In this document: positions 9,347 through 18,620 of the stretch, piece by piece
How the letters are laid out: every line of letters starts with the position of its first letter
How positions within the stretch are numbered: the stretch's first letter is position 1
Source: Auraticoccus monumenti
GTDB taxonomy: Bacteria > Actinomycetota > Actinomycetes > Propionibacteriales > Propionibacteriaceae
Length of the DNA stretch: 64,000 nucleotides
Direction: 5' to 3'
Assembly (NCBI RefSeq): GCF_900101785.1
Contig: NZ_LT629688.1
Location: 558,001-622,000, forward strand
Notes under the pieces: model-generated
The model's input: only the letters and a program-made list of their open reading frames with translations
The model's database searches: none
What the model was told of the DNA's origin: nothing
Position numbers and translations under genes: made by a program

Positions 9347-10684
9347 CTACCGGCGGCGGGGCCTGCCCGGGCGCCGGACGTAGCGGCGGCTGGCCGGGCC
9401 GACCAGACGGGGACCGGCGAGCCGACGCTCCAGGCGGCGGGCCTCACGGGAGAGGGGTTGGGCGACGTACTCACCGAGGATCACCCCGGCGGCCAGCGCG
9501 AGGGCCACCGAGGCGGCCGTCACCATGGCGAGGATCCCGATGGTGGTGGGGCCGGCGCCGCCCTGGGCGAGCAGCGACAGCCCCCGGTAGATCGACAGAC
9601 CGGGGAGCATCGGCACCACCGCGGAGACCACGATCACCAGCGGCGGCACCCGCACCGCCCGGGCCACCGGGTAGCCGATGAGCCCCACGGCCAGCGCGGC
9701 CAGGGCGGTCGACCAGGCCCCCAGACCGGCCTGGTTCACCACCCGCGAGATCACGATGGCCCCGCCGGCGACGAGGCCGACCGGGACCAGGGCCCGGAGC
9801 GGGGCGTAGGAGGCGAAGGCGAACCCGGCCGCGGCCACCACCGCGCCGGCACCCAGCACCGCGAGCCCGCGCAGGGTGTAGACGGCCGGTTCGATCGAGA
9901 GGATCTCCACGCCGAGGAAACCCGCCACCGCGAGTCCCCCGCCCACCCCGGCGATGATGCCCGCGGTGGCCAGCAGCGCCTCGATCAGCCGGGCCGCGCT
10001 GGTGATGTAGTAGCCGGACAGGGCGTCCTGCAGGGCGCCCATGAAGCCGACGCCGGAGAGCAGCATGATGATGTTCGCGGTCACCACGCGCGAGGGGTCG
10101 GACTCGAGCCCGGTGATCATCAGCACCACGGCGACGAGCATGGCCAGCGCGCCACCGGCCACCTGCAGGTAGAAGGCGGGCAGCCGACGGCGGGACAGCA
10201 CCATCTGCATCCGGTCGATGGCCACCGCCGCCACGAAGGCGCCGCCGATCACCACCGGCGACCCGGCCAGCATCGCCGCCACCCCGGCCGACATGGCACC
10301 CCAGCCCAGCGTCACCGCCCAGCGCGGTCGGTCGTGCCCGGTGGAGCGGATCTTGGCCACGGTGGCGCGGGCCCGGGCCAGCGGCACGTCGTCGCGGAGG
10401 ATCTCGCGGACCAGGTGGTCGACCAGGGTGAGGTCGGCGTAGTCGATGTCGCGCTGCTTCACCTGGCGCAGCAGGACGTGCTGGGCCTCGTCGTCGCTGG
10501 CCTGGTAGCTCATCGAGAGCGAGGTGAAGGTGACGTCGATCTCGGGGTTGCGCAGCCCGTAGCGCCGGGCCACCGAGTGCATGGTGGCGGCGACGTCGGC
10601 CGCCCCGGCCCCGTTGGACATCATCAGCTCACCGAGGCGCAGGCAGAGGTCGATCGTGTGGGTGATCTCGCGGTCCGTGAGCAC
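9347..10684 (-). CDS. Threonine/serine exporter family membrane protein (ThrE type)
   Basis: This 445-residue membrane protein has the two-part architecture of ThrE. The N-terminal cytoplasmic/DUF1212 region opens LCLRLGELMMSNGAGAADV and contains EIDVTFTSLSMSYQ. It is followed by about ten hydrophobic segments covering DUF1212 and the DUF3815 half. ThrE proteins export threonine and serine by proton exchange. The GTG start at 10684 has AGGGA just upstream. The length agrees with full-length single-chain actinobacterial ThrE rather than the split two-gene form. The substrate is inferred from family membership only. Confidence 0.85.
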   Translation of the reverse strand: MLTDREITHTIDLCLRLGELMMSNGAGAADVAATMHSVARRYGLRNPEIDVTFTSLSMSYQASDDEAQHVLLRQVKQRDIDYADLTLVDHLVREILRDDVPLARARATVAKIRSTGHDRPRWAVTLGWGAMSAGVAAMLAGSPVVIGGAFVAAVAIDRMQMVLSRRRLPAFYLQVAGGALAMLVAVVLMITGLESDPSRVVTANIIMLLSGVGFMGALQDALSGYYITSAARLIEALLATAGIIAGVGGGLAVAGFLGVEILSIEPAVYTLRGLAVLGAGAVVAAAGFAFASYAPLRALVPVGLVAGGAIVISRVVNQAGLGAWSTALAALAVGLIGYPVARAVRVPPLVIVVSAVVPMLPGLSIYRGLSLLAQGGAGPTTIGILAMVTAASVALALAAGVILGEYVAQPLSREARRLERRLAGPRLVGPASRRYVRRPGRPRRR

Positions 10685-10715
10685 GTGTCCCTAGGCTGCC
10701 AGAATCCGCTCCCGA

Positions 10716-10730
10716 GCGCCCCTCGGGCGC
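10716..10730 (-). terminator. Small hairpin downstream of hypothetical gene 10736-11221
   Basis: GCGCCC (10716) and GGGCGC (10725) form a 6-bp stem with a 3-nt loop just past the stop of the minus-strand hypothetical gene and before the ThrE-like gene. The stem is short and has no T-run. Confidence 0.35.
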
Positions 10731-10735
10731 GTCGC

Positions 10736-11221
10736 TCAGGCGGTGGAGGGGCTGCGCACCTCGAGTAGGCCGAGGAAGCGGTCGACGGTCGCCTCGTCCA
10801 GACCCTTGACGCCGCGCAGGGCCTCGCGGGCGACCTCCGGTGCGGCGGCCAGGTCGGCGGCGTGGAACACCTGGGCGGTGAGCAGGCTGTCGGCGGCGTC
10901 CTGCACCACACAGCTGCGCGGACGTCCGCCCAGGCACGCCTCGTCGGCGAGGACGCGCTTGAAGGCGTAGTCGTCCAGCCCGGAGATGTGGGACAGGTTG
11001 TCGGCGGGCTTGCCGTCGCGGTGCCGGTGCCACCGGTCCACCACCACGCGCACGGCCAGCGCGTCGGGTGGCGCCTCGCCCTCGCCCCCGGGCGCGGAGT
11101 AGACCGCGCTGATCAGCGCCAGCTCGATCTCGCCGGAGTAGCCCAGCGGGTGCGAGGCCGCGATGGTCTGCGTGCCCGGCACGTCAGCGGCCGGCTTGCG
11201 GCGGAGCCTGTCCCACAGCAT
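10736..11221 (-). CDS. Conserved-looking hypothetical protein
   Basis: I do not recognise this 161-residue cytoplasmic protein. The ATG at 11221 (MLWDRLRRKP) is preferred to one 14 codons earlier because AGAGGA lies seven bases upstream. It has no membrane segment or signal. The middle is SHPLGYSGEIELALISAVY and RVVVDRWHRHRDGK. The C-terminal third (DAADSLLTAQVFHAADL, EALRGVKGLDEATVDRFLGLLEV) looks helical, and the last part resembles a helix-hairpin-helix. It lies upstream of, and on the same strand as, the ThrE-like gene with a 51-bp gap. The function is unknown. Confidence 0.6.
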   Translation of the reverse strand: MLWDRLRRKPAADVPGTQTIAASHPLGYSGEIELALISAVYSAPGGEGEAPPDALAVRVVVDRWHRHRDGKPADNLSHISGLDDYAFKRVLADEACLGGRPRSCVVQDAADSLLTAQVFHAADLAAAPEVAREALRGVKGLDEATVDRFLGLLEVRSPSTA

Positions 11222-11374
11222 GCGTGTTCCTCTCGTCATCGTCGACGATCGTGGTGGGCCCAATGTACGCCCTCGCCGGCCAGCTGCACCCGGCCGCCGG
11301 GAGACCCCAGCGGTCGACGTCTCGCCGCGACATCGCGGCGGAACGTCGTGTGCCGCGCTCGGCGGGGGCGGCGG

Positions 11375-11396
11375 GGCCCCGACCGCGCTCGGGGCC
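11375..11396 (-). terminator. Hairpin terminator after S9 peptidase gene
   Basis: GGCCCCGA (11375-11382) pairs perfectly with TCGGGGCC (11389-11396) across a 6-nt loop, 20 bp past the peptidase stop on the minus strand. Confidence 0.6.
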
Positions 11397-11416
11397 TCGT
11401 CAGACCGGGGACGCGG

Positions 11417-13237
11417 TCAGGAGCGCTGGAGGTGGTGGACCAGGAACTCGACGGCGGCCGGGTAGGCGTCCAGGCGGTTGGCGCGCTTGGCCAGCCCGTG
11501 GCCCTCGTCGTCGTAGACCTTGAGCTCGTGCGGGATGCCCCGGGCGGCGAGGGCGGCCGCGATCTGCTCGGCCTCGCTCAGCGGGACCCGCGGGTCGTTG
11601 GCGCCGTGGATCACGAACAACGGGGCGCGGAGCTGGTCCAGGTAGGTGATCGGCGAGGCACGCTCCAGCAGCTCCCGGTCGTGCTTGAGGCTGCCGTACT
11701 CCCGCTCGCGGTAGGCCCGGCGGTAGGCGGAGGTGTTCTCCAGGAAGGTGACCAGCGAGGAGATGCCCACGATGTCCACCCCGGCGGCCCACCGCTCCGG
11801 CTGCATCGTCGTCCCGGCCAGCACCATGTAGCCGCCGTAGGAGCCACCCCACAGGGCCGAGCGGTCCGGGTCGAGGCCGAGCTCGGGCAGCCAGTCGTGC
11901 AGCGCGGCCAGGTCGGCGACGGAGTCCAGCCGCAGGTCGACGTCGTCCAGGCTGTACCAGCGCTTGCCGTAGCCGGTGGAGCCGCGGACGTTGGGCACCA
12001 GCACGGTGAACCCGGTGGCGGCCAGCGCCTGGACCACGGGGTTGAACAACCGGGTGGCCATCGACTCCGGTCCGCCGTGGACCACCAGCACCGAGGCTCC
12101 CGCCACCTCCGGCACCTCGCGGGTGGGCCGGTAGACGAAGCACGGCACCTGCTCCCCGTCCGGCGTCGGCACCCGGTGCACGGTGGGGACGACGAGCCGC
12201 TCCGCGACGTGCGCGGGGACGTCGCTGGCCACCAGCGGGGTGAGGACGCCGGTGCGGGCGTCGACCGAGGACACCGAGGAGGGCGCCGTCGAGCTGGACA
12301 CGGTGACCACGAACCGGGAGGCGTCCGAGGCCCAGACGACCTCGGCGGCACCGGGCTGCGGCTGGTCGACCCGGCAGCGCAGGGTCCCGTCGGTCTCGTG
12401 CACGGCGAGCTCGAGGGCGCCGTCGACCAGGGTGCCGACGACCATCGCCGACGCGTCCGGCGCCGCCCACAGCTGGAGGTCGTGCTCGTCGTCGGTGACC
12501 AGCGGCTCCCAGCTGCCGCCATCCAGCCCGATCCGGAGCACGGCGGTGTGCTCGCGGTCGTGGTTGGAGGCCAGCAGCAGCGCGTCGTCCCCGGCGGTCC
12601 AGGCGGCGGAGTGGTGCAGGGCGTGCTCGTCGGGATCGGTGACGGCCCCGTCGCCGACCGCCCGCTCCCCGGCCAGGAACACCAGGCTGGACGCCGGCCG
12701 CAGGCTCAGCGCGGTGACCGCGACCGACGTCCGGTCGTGCGAGGCCACGGTCTGGGCGACGTAGCCACCACCGTCGTAGAGGGTGCGCTCCTCGCCGGTG
12801 ACCAGGTCGCGGACGACGACGTCCATGTCGACGCCGTTGCGCCGGTTGGTGGAGTAGACGAGGGCGTCGGCGGCGACGTCCTGCAGCACGTGCATGTGGG
12901 CCGGGTCGCGCACCAGCGGGGTCAGCGCGTCGAGGCCGGCCGGCGCCACGGGCAGCGGGTCGAGGTCGAGCAGGGAGAGCTGCATCAGCTCGTCGCCGCC
13001 GGTGTCGTGCTGGACGACCACCTGCCGCCGGCCGGGCAGGTAGCGGCCGGAGCAGCGGGAGGGCAGGTCGGTCAGCGGGGTCCTGGTCCCGTCGGGGCTG
13101 ATCTCGACCAGCTGGGTGCTGCCCAGCCCGTCGTGACCGGCCAGCACGCGCCCGTCGGCGTCGATGTCGAAGGCCTGCCAGGAGGTCAGCTCGAGCAGCT
13201 CGCGGACGACGGTGGTGGCGTCTGGGGTGGAGGGCAC
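11417..13237 (-). CDS. S9 family (prolyl-oligopeptidase-like) serine peptidase
   Basis: The 606-residue protein combines an N-terminal beta-propeller-like half with a C-terminal alpha/beta-hydrolase. The catalytic serine is in GGSYGGYM, the aspartate in IHGANDPRVPL and the histidine in YDDEGHGLAKR, the order and spacing expected for acylaminoacyl or dipeptidyl S9 peptidases. ASVLVVHGGPESM provides the oxyanion region. There is no signal peptide, so it is probably cytoplasmic and acts on short peptides. The GTG start at 13237 lacks a strong ribosome site; the start could be a few codons off. It is divergent from the large surface-protein gene. Confidence 0.9.
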   Translation of the reverse strand: MPSTPDATTVVRELLELTSWQAFDIDADGRVLAGHDGLGSTQLVEISPDGTRTPLTDLPSRCSGRYLPGRRQVVVQHDTGGDELMQLSLLDLDPLPVAPAGLDALTPLVRDPAHMHVLQDVAADALVYSTNRRNGVDMDVVVRDLVTGEERTLYDGGGYVAQTVASHDRTSVAVTALSLRPASSLVFLAGERAVGDGAVTDPDEHALHHSAAWTAGDDALLLASNHDREHTAVLRIGLDGGSWEPLVTDDEHDLQLWAAPDASAMVVGTLVDGALELAVHETDGTLRCRVDQPQPGAAEVVWASDASRFVVTVSSSTAPSSVSSVDARTGVLTPLVASDVPAHVAERLVVPTVHRVPTPDGEQVPCFVYRPTREVPEVAGASVLVVHGGPESMATRLFNPVVQALAATGFTVLVPNVRGSTGYGKRWYSLDDVDLRLDSVADLAALHDWLPELGLDPDRSALWGGSYGGYMVLAGTTMQPERWAAGVDIVGISSLVTFLENTSAYRRAYREREYGSLKHDRELLERASPITYLDQLRAPLFVIHGANDPRVPLSEAEQIAAALAARGIPHELKVYDDEGHGLAKRANRLDAYPAAVEFLVHHLQRS

Positions 13238-13424
13238 CCGGCCACGCTAGCGCGGCCCCGCGGACGTCCCGGTGACCGGATCACCTCCGCCACCACGGCA
13301 GCAGCCGGCGTGGACGGCCTCTGGCGCGTCGGTCCGCGGACTGCCATGATTCCACCGTCCGCGCGTCCGGCGCGGGCTCCGAAGTCACCCAGCGGGGGCA
13401 GGTGGCCATGCTCGAAGGTCATGC

Positions 13425-16400
13425 ATGCGCGCTCCTCGCGTCCCCGCTCCCCTGCCCACCGTCGACGGCTCCCGCCGGCGTTCGCACACCCGCACGCTGA
13501 CCGGTCGGACCACCGCCGCCCTGGTGGCCGTGCTGGCCCTGCTGCTGGGACTGCTGGCTCCCGTCCCCGCCTCCGCGGTCGGGGAGCCGGTGCTGATCGA
13601 CGACTTCAGCGGCGGTGTCCGCGGCACCCGGACCGTCACCCCGCTCGACCCGGACGGCACCACCCCGCTCGGCACCTTCTCCCAGGCCGGCGGGGTGGGC
13701 ACCATCACCGCCACGGGCACCGGGAACCGGGCGGCGGGCGTCCAGCTGGACTACGCCTTCGGCGCGACCGACCTGCGCTCCGGGCTGAGCAACACCCAGT
13801 TCTTCGTCGAGTTCGCCGAGATCACCCGCCTCCCCGACACCGGCGACACCGCGGCCTCGATCAGCATCACGGTCAGCGACGCGGCCGGCGGGTCGAGCAG
13901 CTACGGCACCGGGATCGGCAACACCGCCGCCCGCGCCATCGTCCTCAACTTCGACTGCTCGGCCGGCCAGAGCGCCTGCTTCAGCGGGGACGCGAACTTC
14001 TCCGCCATCACCGGGGTGCAGCTCCGGGTCGTCTACCCGCGCAACTTCGACAGCACCGGTGGCGTGCTGACCGCCGTGGTGGACCGGATCAGCACCACCC
14101 CGACCGGTGGCGTGATCCCGTCTGCGCCCGTCCCGACCCTCACCGGACCGAACGAGCCCTGGGTGCTGGACGAGCCTGCCGTCATCGAGATCGACCTCCT
14201 CGTCACCGCCGATGGCGGCCTGGCCGACGTCAGCCGTGAGCCGGGTACCAACGAGGGCCTGCGGCCCAGCGACCTGGTCATCGGCGGGACCGCGCCCGGT
14301 CGGGAGAACGTCACCATCAGGGGAGGTGCCAGCAGGGCCACGATCGACATCGTGATCACCGGCCCGGGTGAGCTGACCGTCACCGTCCCGGCCGGGGTGC
14401 TCGTCGACGCCTGGGGGCAGCGCAACGTGGCCTCCAACACCTACCGCCTGGAGCTGCGCGAGCCCGAGCCCGCGGACGCCGTCGTGGCGCCCCCGGCGGC
14501 GACCCTCGGCGCGGACTACGAGCACGATCTGGACGCCTCCGGCGGTTTCCCTGCGTTCTACAGCTACTCCCTCACGACCGGCGACCTGCCCCCGGGGCTG
14601 GAGCTGGGCGACGACGGCGTGATCAGCGGGACCCCCACGACCCCCGGCAGCTACGACGTCACCGTGACCGTGACCAACGCCGGTGAGACCTTCGCGGCGG
14701 CGATCACGCTGGTCGTCGGTCAGGCGCCCGCGCTGGACGTCCCCGCCAGCGCCACGGCCACCGTCGGCGAACCCTTCAGCCTCGACGGCGGCGTGGTCGG
14801 GTTCCCTGAGCCCGCGGTGGAGGCGGAGGGGCTGCCGGAAGGTCTCTCCCTGACCAGCGACGGGACGACGCTGACCATCAGCGGCACCCCGACCAGCCCG
14901 GGCGGTGTCGCCGAGGTGACCCTGACGGCCACCAACGACGAGGGCACCGACGAGGCCACCGTCGAGCTCACCGTCGAGGAGGCGCCGGTCTTCACCAGCG
15001 AGGACAGCGCCGAGCTGGAGGTCGGTGAGCCGGCCGAGCTGACCGTCACCACCCGCGGCTTCCCCACCCCGGCGATCACCGCCACCGGACTGCCGGACGG
15101 GCTCACCCTGACCGACCTGGACGACGGCACCGCCACCATCACCGGCACCCCTGAGGGTGTGTCCTCCGGCACCGTGACGCTCACCGCCACCTCCGACGTC
15201 GGCACCACCACGCAGGAGCTGTCGCTGCTGGTCGCCTCCGACGTGGTCATCACCAGCCCCGGCAGCTACGGGTGGACGCTCGGCGAGCCGGTGCTGGAGT
15301 ACGCGGTCGCCACCGGTTTCCCGTCGCCGACGGTCACCGTCACCGGTGAGCTGCCCGACGGCGTCGTCGTGGGCACCGACGACCTCGGTCGCACCACCCT
15401 CAGCGGCACCCCGACCGAGACCGGCGACTTCGAGGTCGTGGTCACCGCCACCAGCAGCCGCGAGACCGTCGAGCAGACCGTCAGCATCCAGGTCAGCGAC
15501 GCCCCGGTCGTCACCAGCCCGGACACCGCCACCTTCACCGTCGGCGAGGTCGGGGAGCTCGAGGTGACCACCACCGGGTTCCCGGCGCCGCGGCTCACCC
15601 TCCAGGGTGACCTGCCCGAGGGCGTCACCTTCACCGACCAGGGCGACGGGACGGCCACGCTGGCCGGCACCCCGGCCGCCGGCACCGCCGGCAGCTACCC
15701 GCTGACCGTCTCCGCCGACAACACCCCGGCCCCCGAGCCGGGCGGGATCGGCGTGCTGGCGGTCGGCGTCACCACCCAGGAGCTCGTGCTCACCGTGGTG
15801 CAGCTCCCCGCCTTCACCAGCGCCGACGAGGCCGTGATCACCCTGGGTGACGGGTCGACGCCGACCGCCCTGGTGACGGTGACCGGCTCGCCCGTGCCGA
15901 CCGTCACCGCGGGTGACCTGCCCGCCGGCGTCACGCTCGGGACGCAGACCGACGGCATCGTGAGGCTGCAGGCGTCCGCTGACACGGTCGGCGGGGTCTA
16001 CGACATCGACCTGACCGCGACCAGCACCGCCGGGGTGGTGACCCAGGCGCTGCAGCTGACCGTCCGGACGGTGCCGGTCTTCGAGCCCGTTCCCGACGTG
16101 GTCGTCGACCTCGGAGAGACGATCGAGCCCGTCACCATCCGGGTGAGCGGGTTCCCGGTGCCCACCATCACCGCAGAGTCCGACCTGGGGGCTCGCGGGC
16201 TGGCGTTGACCGACAACGGCGACGGCACGGCGACCCTCACCGGCACCCCGACGTCCTCCGGCAGCTTCTACGTGCAGCTCACCGCCTCCAGCGCCGCCGG
16301 CGAGGCGGTCGATGGTGTGTCGGTCACGGTGCGGCAGGAGCCGGGCGTCGAGGCGACCGGTGACATCGTGGTGCCGCTCGGCCAGTCGTTCTTCTTCCAG

Positions 16401-17834
16401 CCGCCGCCGGTCGAGGTGACAGGCACACCGCCGCCCACCATCACCCTCGAGGGGCTTCCCCCCGGGACGGGCACCTCCGACCTCTTCGGCCCCTGGTTCC
16501 TCTTCGGTGCGCCGACCGAGGCGGGCGACTTCACCGTCACGGTGACGGCCACCAACGAGCTGGGCACCGCCAGCGACACCTTCCAGATCCTGGTCACCGA
16601 CCCGCCCTCCTTCGCCGAGGAGAGCGTGAGCGCCACCTTCGTCGAGGGCACGGCCGGTGAGCTGGACGTCGCGGCCGACGGGTCCCCGCCGCCGTCGCTG
16701 ACCGTGACCGGTGACCTGCCGGCCGGCATCACCTTCGTCGACGCCGGGGACGGGACCGGCACCTTCGCCGGCACCCCGGAGACCGGCACCGCGGGCAGCT
16801 ACGAGCTGGAGCTGACCGCCACCAACGACGTGCCACCGCCTACCTTCGTGGGCTTCCCGGGGGAGCTGCTGGTCAACCAGCAGCCCGAGGAGCCCGTGGT
16901 CGGGGTGGCTGCCCTGGCCAGCGCCACCCAGCAGGTGACCCTGGAGGTGCTGGCCCCGCCGAGCATCACCAGCCCGGACTCCCTCGAGCTCGTCGTCGGT
17001 GAGCCGGTGGAGTTCACCGTGGTCAGCGAGGGCAGCGTCACCGCCGCCCTCACCGTCGGGTCCGGTCTCCCCGAGGGGCTGACCTTCACCGACGAAGGCG
17101 ACGGCACCGCCACCATCAGTGGCACCCCCACCGGGCCTGTCGGCAGCAGCGAGCTGGTGGTCACCGCCACCGCCTCGACCGGGACGGCGACGCAGACCAT
17201 CACCGTGCTGGTCCAGCAGCAGCCGGCGTTCACCTCGCCGAACGCGCTGGAGGTCGTGGCCGGTGAGCCGGTCGAGCTCCTCGTGACCACCACCGCGTTC
17301 CCAGCGGCCGGCATCAGCGCCGACGACCTGCCCGAGGGTCTGGAGCTGGTCGACCAGGGCGACGGCACCGCGCTGCTGACCGGCACACTGGACGCGCCGG
17401 GCAGCTACCCGCTGCTGCTGGTCGCCACCAACGCGGTCGGCACGGCCGAGCAGACCCTCACCGTCGTCGCCGCCGAGCCGGCCCCTGAGCCGACGCCGGA
17501 GCCGACGCCCGAGCCGACGCCCGAGCCGACGCCGGAGCCCACGCCCGAGCCGACGCCGGAGCCCCCGGACGGCACGGACGACGAGGACGGGACGGACGAC
17601 CCCGACGGGGGTGACGACTCCGACGGGGGCGACACCTCCGGCAGCGACACCGCCACGGGCGGGACGGGCGGCGGCACCGACGGCAGCGGTGGTTCGTGGG
17701 CAGGCGGGTCCGACGGTGGGTCCTGGCGGACGCCGCTGGCCGACACCGGCGGGCCCGGCGTGGGCCTCGCGGCGCTGGCCCTGCTGTCGACGCTGGCCGG
17801 TCTGGGCCTGCTCCGCCGGCGCCGACAGGACTGA
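13425..17834 (+). CDS. Secreted multi-Ig-domain surface protein with LAxTG sortase signal
   Basis: The 1469-residue exported protein has an N-terminal signal (ALVAVLALLLGLLAPVPASA, residues 27-46), a globular region of about 300 residues, then about eleven consecutive 80-95 residue domains. Each runs roughly from APxFTSxDxA-xVGE through GFPxPxxTxxGLPeGL and DxGDGTATIxGTP to a closing VTATN/QxxxLTV, which is the putative-Ig (He_PIG/cadherin-like) pattern. A PEPTPEP spacer, an Asp/Gly/Ser-rich stretch and the signal LADTGG, hydrophobic helix, RRRRQD follow, as expected for class E sortase anchoring to peptidoglycan. This suggests an adhesin or stalk. No catalytic domain is visible. The N-terminal 300 residues are not recognised. 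Confidence 0.85.
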   Translation: MRAPRVPAPLPTVDGSRRRSHTRTLTGRTTAALVAVLALLLGLLAPVPASAVGEPVLIDDFSGGVRGTRTVTPLDPDGTTPLGTFSQAGGVGTITATGTGNRAAGVQLDYAFGATDLRSGLSNTQFFVEFAEITRLPDTGDTAASISITVSDAAGGSSSYGTGIGNTAARAIVLNFDCSAGQSACFSGDANFSAITGVQLRVVYPRNFDSTGGVLTAVVDRISTTPTGGVIPSAPVPTLTGPNEPWVLDEPAVIEIDLLVTADGGLADVSREPGTNEGLRPSDLVIGGTAPGRENVTIRGGASRATIDIVITGPGELTVTVPAGVLVDAWGQRNVASNTYRLELREPEPADAVVAPPAATLGADYEHDLDASGGFPAFYSYSLTTGDLPPGLELGDDGVISGTPTTPGSYDVTVTVTNAGETFAAAITLVVGQAPALDVPASATATVGEPFSLDGGVVGFPEPAVEAEGLPEGLSLTSDGTTLTISGTPTSPGGVAEVTLTATNDEGTDEATVELTVEEAPVFTSEDSAELEVGEPAELTVTTRGFPTPAITATGLPDGLTLTDLDDGTATITGTPEGVSSGTVTLTATSDVGTTTQELSLLVASDVVITSPGSYGWTLGEPVLEYAVATGFPSPTVTVTGELPDGVVVGTDDLGRTTLSGTPTETGDFEVVVTATSSRETVEQTVSIQVSDAPVVTSPDTATFTVGEVGELEVTTTGFPAPRLTLQGDLPEGVTFTDQGDGTATLAGTPAAGTAGSYPLTVSADNTPAPEPGGIGVLAVGVTTQELVLTVVQLPAFTSADEAVITLGDGSTPTALVTVTGSPVPTVTAGDLPAGVTLGTQTDGIVRLQASADTVGGVYDIDLTATSTAGVVTQALQLTVRTVPVFEPVPDVVVDLGETIEPVTIRVSGFPVPTITAESDLGARGLALTDNGDGTATLTGTPTSSGSFYVQLTASSAAGEAVDGVSVTVRQEPGVEATGDIVVPLGQSFFFQPPPVEVTGTPPPTITLEGLPPGTGTSDLFGPWFLFGAPTEAGDFTVTVTATNELGTASDTFQILVTDPPSFAEESVSATFVEGTAGELDVAADGSPPPSLTVTGDLPAGITFVDAGDGTGTFAGTPETGTAGSYELELTATNDVPPPTFVGFPGELLVNQQPEEPVVGVAALASATQQVTLEVLAPPSITSPDSLELVVGEPVEFTVVSEGSVTAALTVGSGLPEGLTFTDEGDGTATISGTPTGPVGSSELVVTATASTGTATQTITVLVQQQPAFTSPNALEVVAGEPVELLVTTTAFPAAGISADDLPEGLELVDQGDGTALLTGTLDAPGSYPLLLVATNAVGTAEQTLTVVAAEPAPEPTPEPTPEPTPEPTPEPTPEPTPEPPDGTDDEDGTDDPDGGDDSDGGDTSGSDTATGGTGGGTDGSGGSWAGGSDGGSWRTPLADTGGPGVGLAALALLSTLAGLGLLRRRRQD

Positions 17835-17842
17835 ACCCGGTA

Positions 17843-17871
17843 CTCCCCACCGGCAGGATGCCGGTGGGGAG
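17843..17871 (+). terminator. Hairpin terminator after surface-protein gene
   Basis: CTCCCCACCGGCA (17843-17855) and TGCCGGTGGGGAG (17859-17871) form a perfect 13-bp stem with a 3-nt loop, starting nine bases after the stop. Confidence 0.8.
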
Positions 17872-18063
17872 GGCCCGGATGGCTCTCGGCCCCGTGACGC
17901 AGCGCGTCAGCGGGACCGGAAAAGACGCCCCTGGCCTCGGTGGCGACGTGTCGGGCGACCACCTGGGCCAGCTCGCGGGCTTCCGGGTCGACCTCCGAGG
18001 CGGTCTCCGGGCAGCTCGCGGGCGTCCGGGCCGAGGGAGGGGCCACGGGATCCGCAGCGCCAG

Positions 18064-18405
18064 CACCACGCTGATCACGACCGGGGAGCGTCCCGGGCAG
18101 AACCGGACCCTCAGCAGACGCCTCTCGACGATGCTGCAGCGACGCCCGCTAAGCGACCGGTTCTGTACGCCAGCGCGGCACCACGTTGACCACTGGCCCC
18201 GAGCGCCCCGGGCAGAACCGGACCCTCAGCAGACACCACTCGACCATGGCCGCGTGACGTCCGCTCAACGACCGGTTCTGCACGCCAGCGCGGCACCACG
18301 CTGATCACCGCCCCCCGAGCGTCCCGGGCAGAACCGGACCCTCAGCAGACACCACTCGACCATGGCCGCGTGACGTCCGCTCAGCGACCGGTTCTGCACG
18401 CCGGC
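18064..18405. repeat. Three tandem ~115-bp repeats, each carrying a 70-bp palindromic element
   Basis: GCAGAACCGG starts at 18097, 18212 and 18328, and the matching CCGGTTCTG(C/T) ends at 18166, 18281 and 18397, giving three elements of exactly 70 bp. The linkers (GCCAGCGCGGCACCACGCTGAT-like) are also conserved. The ends are inverted copies, so each element can form a hairpin. The same ends occur in the array at 24981-25622. The flanks 17872-18063 and 18406-18537 show no gene. Confidence 0.85.
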
Positions 18406-18537
18406 CCACCCCACCGGCTCGAGACGGTGGACGCACCAGGGGTCACGTGGCATCGGGGCGGTCCGGCCCCGTGACCCCACGCCGCCCGGGCCGCACGTCA
18501 TCCGGCAGCCGCTGGCCACCAGGCGGCGCCGCCCCAG

Positions 18538-18620
18538 CCGACCCAGAGGTCAACCGGTCGGTACCGCCCCCGCCGACCCAGACGTCAACCGGTCGGTACC
18601 GCGCCAGCCGACCGGGCGTC
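18538..18620. repeat. 35-bp tandem repeat, about 2.3 copies
   Basis: Units begin CCGACCCAGA at 18538 and 18573 and CCGACCGGGC at 18608, a period of exactly 35 bp. The inner palindrome-like AACCGGTCGGTACCG occurs twice. The last partial copy runs into the 3' end of the LacI gene. Confidence 0.7.

Noticed and set aside
10862-14239. Very long plus-strand open frame (1125 codons) opposite the S9 peptidase
   Set aside because: It is antisense to a clear peptidase and its peptide is low-complexity Arg/Gly/Val/His-rich, typical of GC-rich shadow frames.
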